Below the pieces are notes generated by a model. That model was not told where the DNA came from. It did no database searches and saw only the letters and a list, made by a program, of their open reading frames with translations. Below are positions 20,662-21,923 of a stretch of DNA of 21,923 nucleotides, piece after piece. The translations under genes and the position numbers were made by a program. This DNA comes from JAYFNU01 sp964460755 (GTDB lineage Bacteria; Bacillota; Clostridia; Oscillospirales; Ruminococcaceae). Each line of letters opens with the position of its first letter. The stretch's first letter is position 1. The stretch lies in the NCBI GenBank assembly GCA_964460755.1, contig CAYWQL010000024.1:1-21923 (forward strand), given 5' to 3'.

Positions 20662-21921
20662 ATGGCGGGAAGTAAGAAGATAATGCATTGCGCGTTTTGC
20701 GGAAAGACGCAAAACGAGGTTGAGCGTATGCTTGTCGGTCCGAATATTCACATTTGTAACGAGTGCGTTATGCTTTGCTATTCTCTTCTCGAAGAGGACG
20801 GCGTAGCCGAGCCGTCGAACAAAAACGTGAATATAAAGAAAAACGGAAGCTTCGTTGAGCAGCAGCACACGCTTTTGCGCCCGAAGGAAATCAAGAACAT
20901 CCTCGACCAGTATGTTATTGGTCAGGACGACGCGAAGATTGTTCTTTCGGTAGCGGTGTATAATCACTACAAAAGAATAGCCAACAACGAGATAGGCGAC
21001 GACGTTGAGCTTCAAAAGAGCAACATACTCCTTCTCGGACCCTCAGGAACGGGAAAGACATATCTTGCTCAAACTCTTGCGAAGGCGCTTAACGTGCCTT
21101 TCGCAATAACCGACGCGACCACCTTAACCGAGGCGGGATATGTCGGCGAGGACGTTGAGAATATACTTCTTAAGCTTATTCAGGCGGCGGACTTTAATAT
21201 TGAAGAGGCTCAGCGCGGAATAATTTATATCGACGAGCTTGACAAGATAACTCGAAAAAGCGAAAATCCCTCAATTACCCGCGACGTTGGCGGCGAGGGA
21301 GTTCAGCAGGCGCTTTTAAAGATTATTGAAGGCACTCAGGCGAATGTTCCCCCCGGCGGCGGCAGAAAGCATCCGCACCAGGAATTTATCCAAATCGACA
21401 CAACGAACATATTGTTCATCTGCGGCGGAGCGTTTGACGGCATTGAAAAGATAATTGAGCAGCGTGTCGCGAATTCCTCGCTTGGCTTCGGCGCTTCCCT
21501 AAAAGAAAAAACCGAGGACAAAAAAGATACCCTTATGAAGCAGGTTATGAGCCATGATATAGTGAAGTTCGGATTGATACCCGAGCTTGTCGGCCGCATT
21601 CCTGTGCTTACGGTGCTTGATTCGCTTGACGAGGATATGCTCGTGAAAATACTTGTCGAGCCGAAAAACTCGATTGTGAAGCAGTATCAGCGCATAATGG
21701 AAATGGATAAAATCACGCTTGAATTTTCCGATGAGGCTCTTCGCGAAATCGCGAAGCTATCCATTGAGCGAAAGAGCGGAGCGCGCGGACTTCGCGCAAT
21801 AATGGAAAAGCTTCTCATTCCGATTATGTACGACGCGGCATCTCGAAAGGATATCGAGAAAATCACGATTGATAAAAATTGCGTCCTGAATGGTGAGCCT
21901 GTTTTAAAACTAAAAGCGTAA
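20662..21921 (+). CDS. clpX: ATP-dependent Clp protease ATPase subunit ClpX
   Basis: Hexameric AAA+ unfoldase that delivers tagged proteins to ClpP. The 419-residue protein is complete; its TAA ends two bases before the window edge. It has the N-terminal zinc-binding domain (Cys10, Cys13, Cys32, Cys35), Walker A GPSGTGKT (126-133), pore loop GYVG (159-162), Walker B IIYIDE (187-192), the RKH loop (235-237), a ClpP-docking loop SLGFGA with Leu where IGF is usual (273-278), and sensor 2 GARGLR (373-378). The ribosome site before ATG 20662 is weak (GTGAG), so coupling to clpP, 14 bp upstream, is likely. Confidence 0.97.
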   Translation: MAGSKKIMHCAFCGKTQNEVERMLVGPNIHICNECVMLCYSLLEEDGVAEPSNKNVNIKKNGSFVEQQHTLLRPKEIKNILDQYVIGQDDAKIVLSVAVYNHYKRIANNEIGDDVELQKSNILLLGPSGTGKTYLAQTLAKALNVPFAITDATTLTEAGYVGEDVENILLKLIQAADFNIEEAQRGIIYIDELDKITRKSENPSITRDVGGEGVQQALLKIIEGTQANVPPGGGRKHPHQEFIQIDTTNILFICGGAFDGIEKIIEQRVANSSLGFGASLKEKTEDKKDTLMKQVMSHDIVKFGLIPELVGRIPVLTVLDSLDEDMLVKILVEPKNSIVKQYQRIMEMDKITLEFSDEALREIAKLSIERKSGARGLRAIMEKLLIPIMYDAASRKDIEKITIDKNCVLNGEPVLKLKA

Positions 21922-21923
21922 AA

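Noticed and set aside
1..21923. CRISPR arrays, insertion sequences, phage or toxin-antitoxin modules
   Set aside because: No regularly spaced repeats, transposase or phage motifs, or small paired ORFs were found on either strand.

Overview
The window looks like a chromosomal segment of a low-to-mid GC Firmicute, most likely a member of the Clostridia (Oscillospiraceae/Ruminococcaceae-like). The grounds are Shine-Dalgarno sites of the GGAGG/GGTGAT type, sigma-A promoters that usually carry an extended -10 (TGn), an L19 leader, a SpoIVFB-type protease next to the radical-SAM/DUF2344 pair, an OGG1-type glycosylase, and the order rplS-lepB-rbgA-rnhB-yraN. I saw no phage, insertion sequence, CRISPR array or plasmid functions. 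Most of the window is housekeeping. The oddities are inside some of the proteins and promoters.

Layout. 1-1252: a membrane-anchored diguanylate cyclase. 1293-1721: a four-tRNA transcription unit (CAT, Trp, Asp, Thr) with a strong promoter, a leader hairpin and a clear terminator. 1742-2837: a monocistronic membrane acyltransferase. 2897-3703 (minus strand): an OGG1-type 8-oxoguanine glycosylase with a TTG start, followed by a 386-bp AT-rich divergent promoter region. 4090-7431: rlmB plus an 836-residue membrane protein that reads as a degenerate P1B-type ATPase without the phosphorylated aspartate, closed by a terminator. 7445-9653: a stand-alone EF-G-like protein with a damaged G4 motif, with its own promoter and terminator. 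9680-14083: a GHL10 lipoprotein, an M50 (SpoIVFB-like) protease, a B12-binding radical SAM protein and its DUF2344 partner. 14090-14620: rplS with promoter, structured leader and terminator. 14643-18572: lepB, rbgA, rnhB, yraN, an M19 dipeptidase and a metallophosphoesterase, tightly packed. 18597-21921: tig-clpP-clpX; clpX is complete and ends two bases before the window edge.

Together the right half is a translation and protein-quality block: ribosome assembly and structure (L19, RbgA), secretion (LepB), R-loop/primer removal (RNase HII), nascent-chain folding (trigger factor) and degradation (ClpXP). The points that most deserve a second look are the pseudo-P-type ATPase (4862-7372), the EF-G paralogue with Ser-Lys-Met-Ala in place of Asn-Lys-x-Asp (7534-9612), and a 16-nt identity at the same register in the tRNA and rplS promoters.
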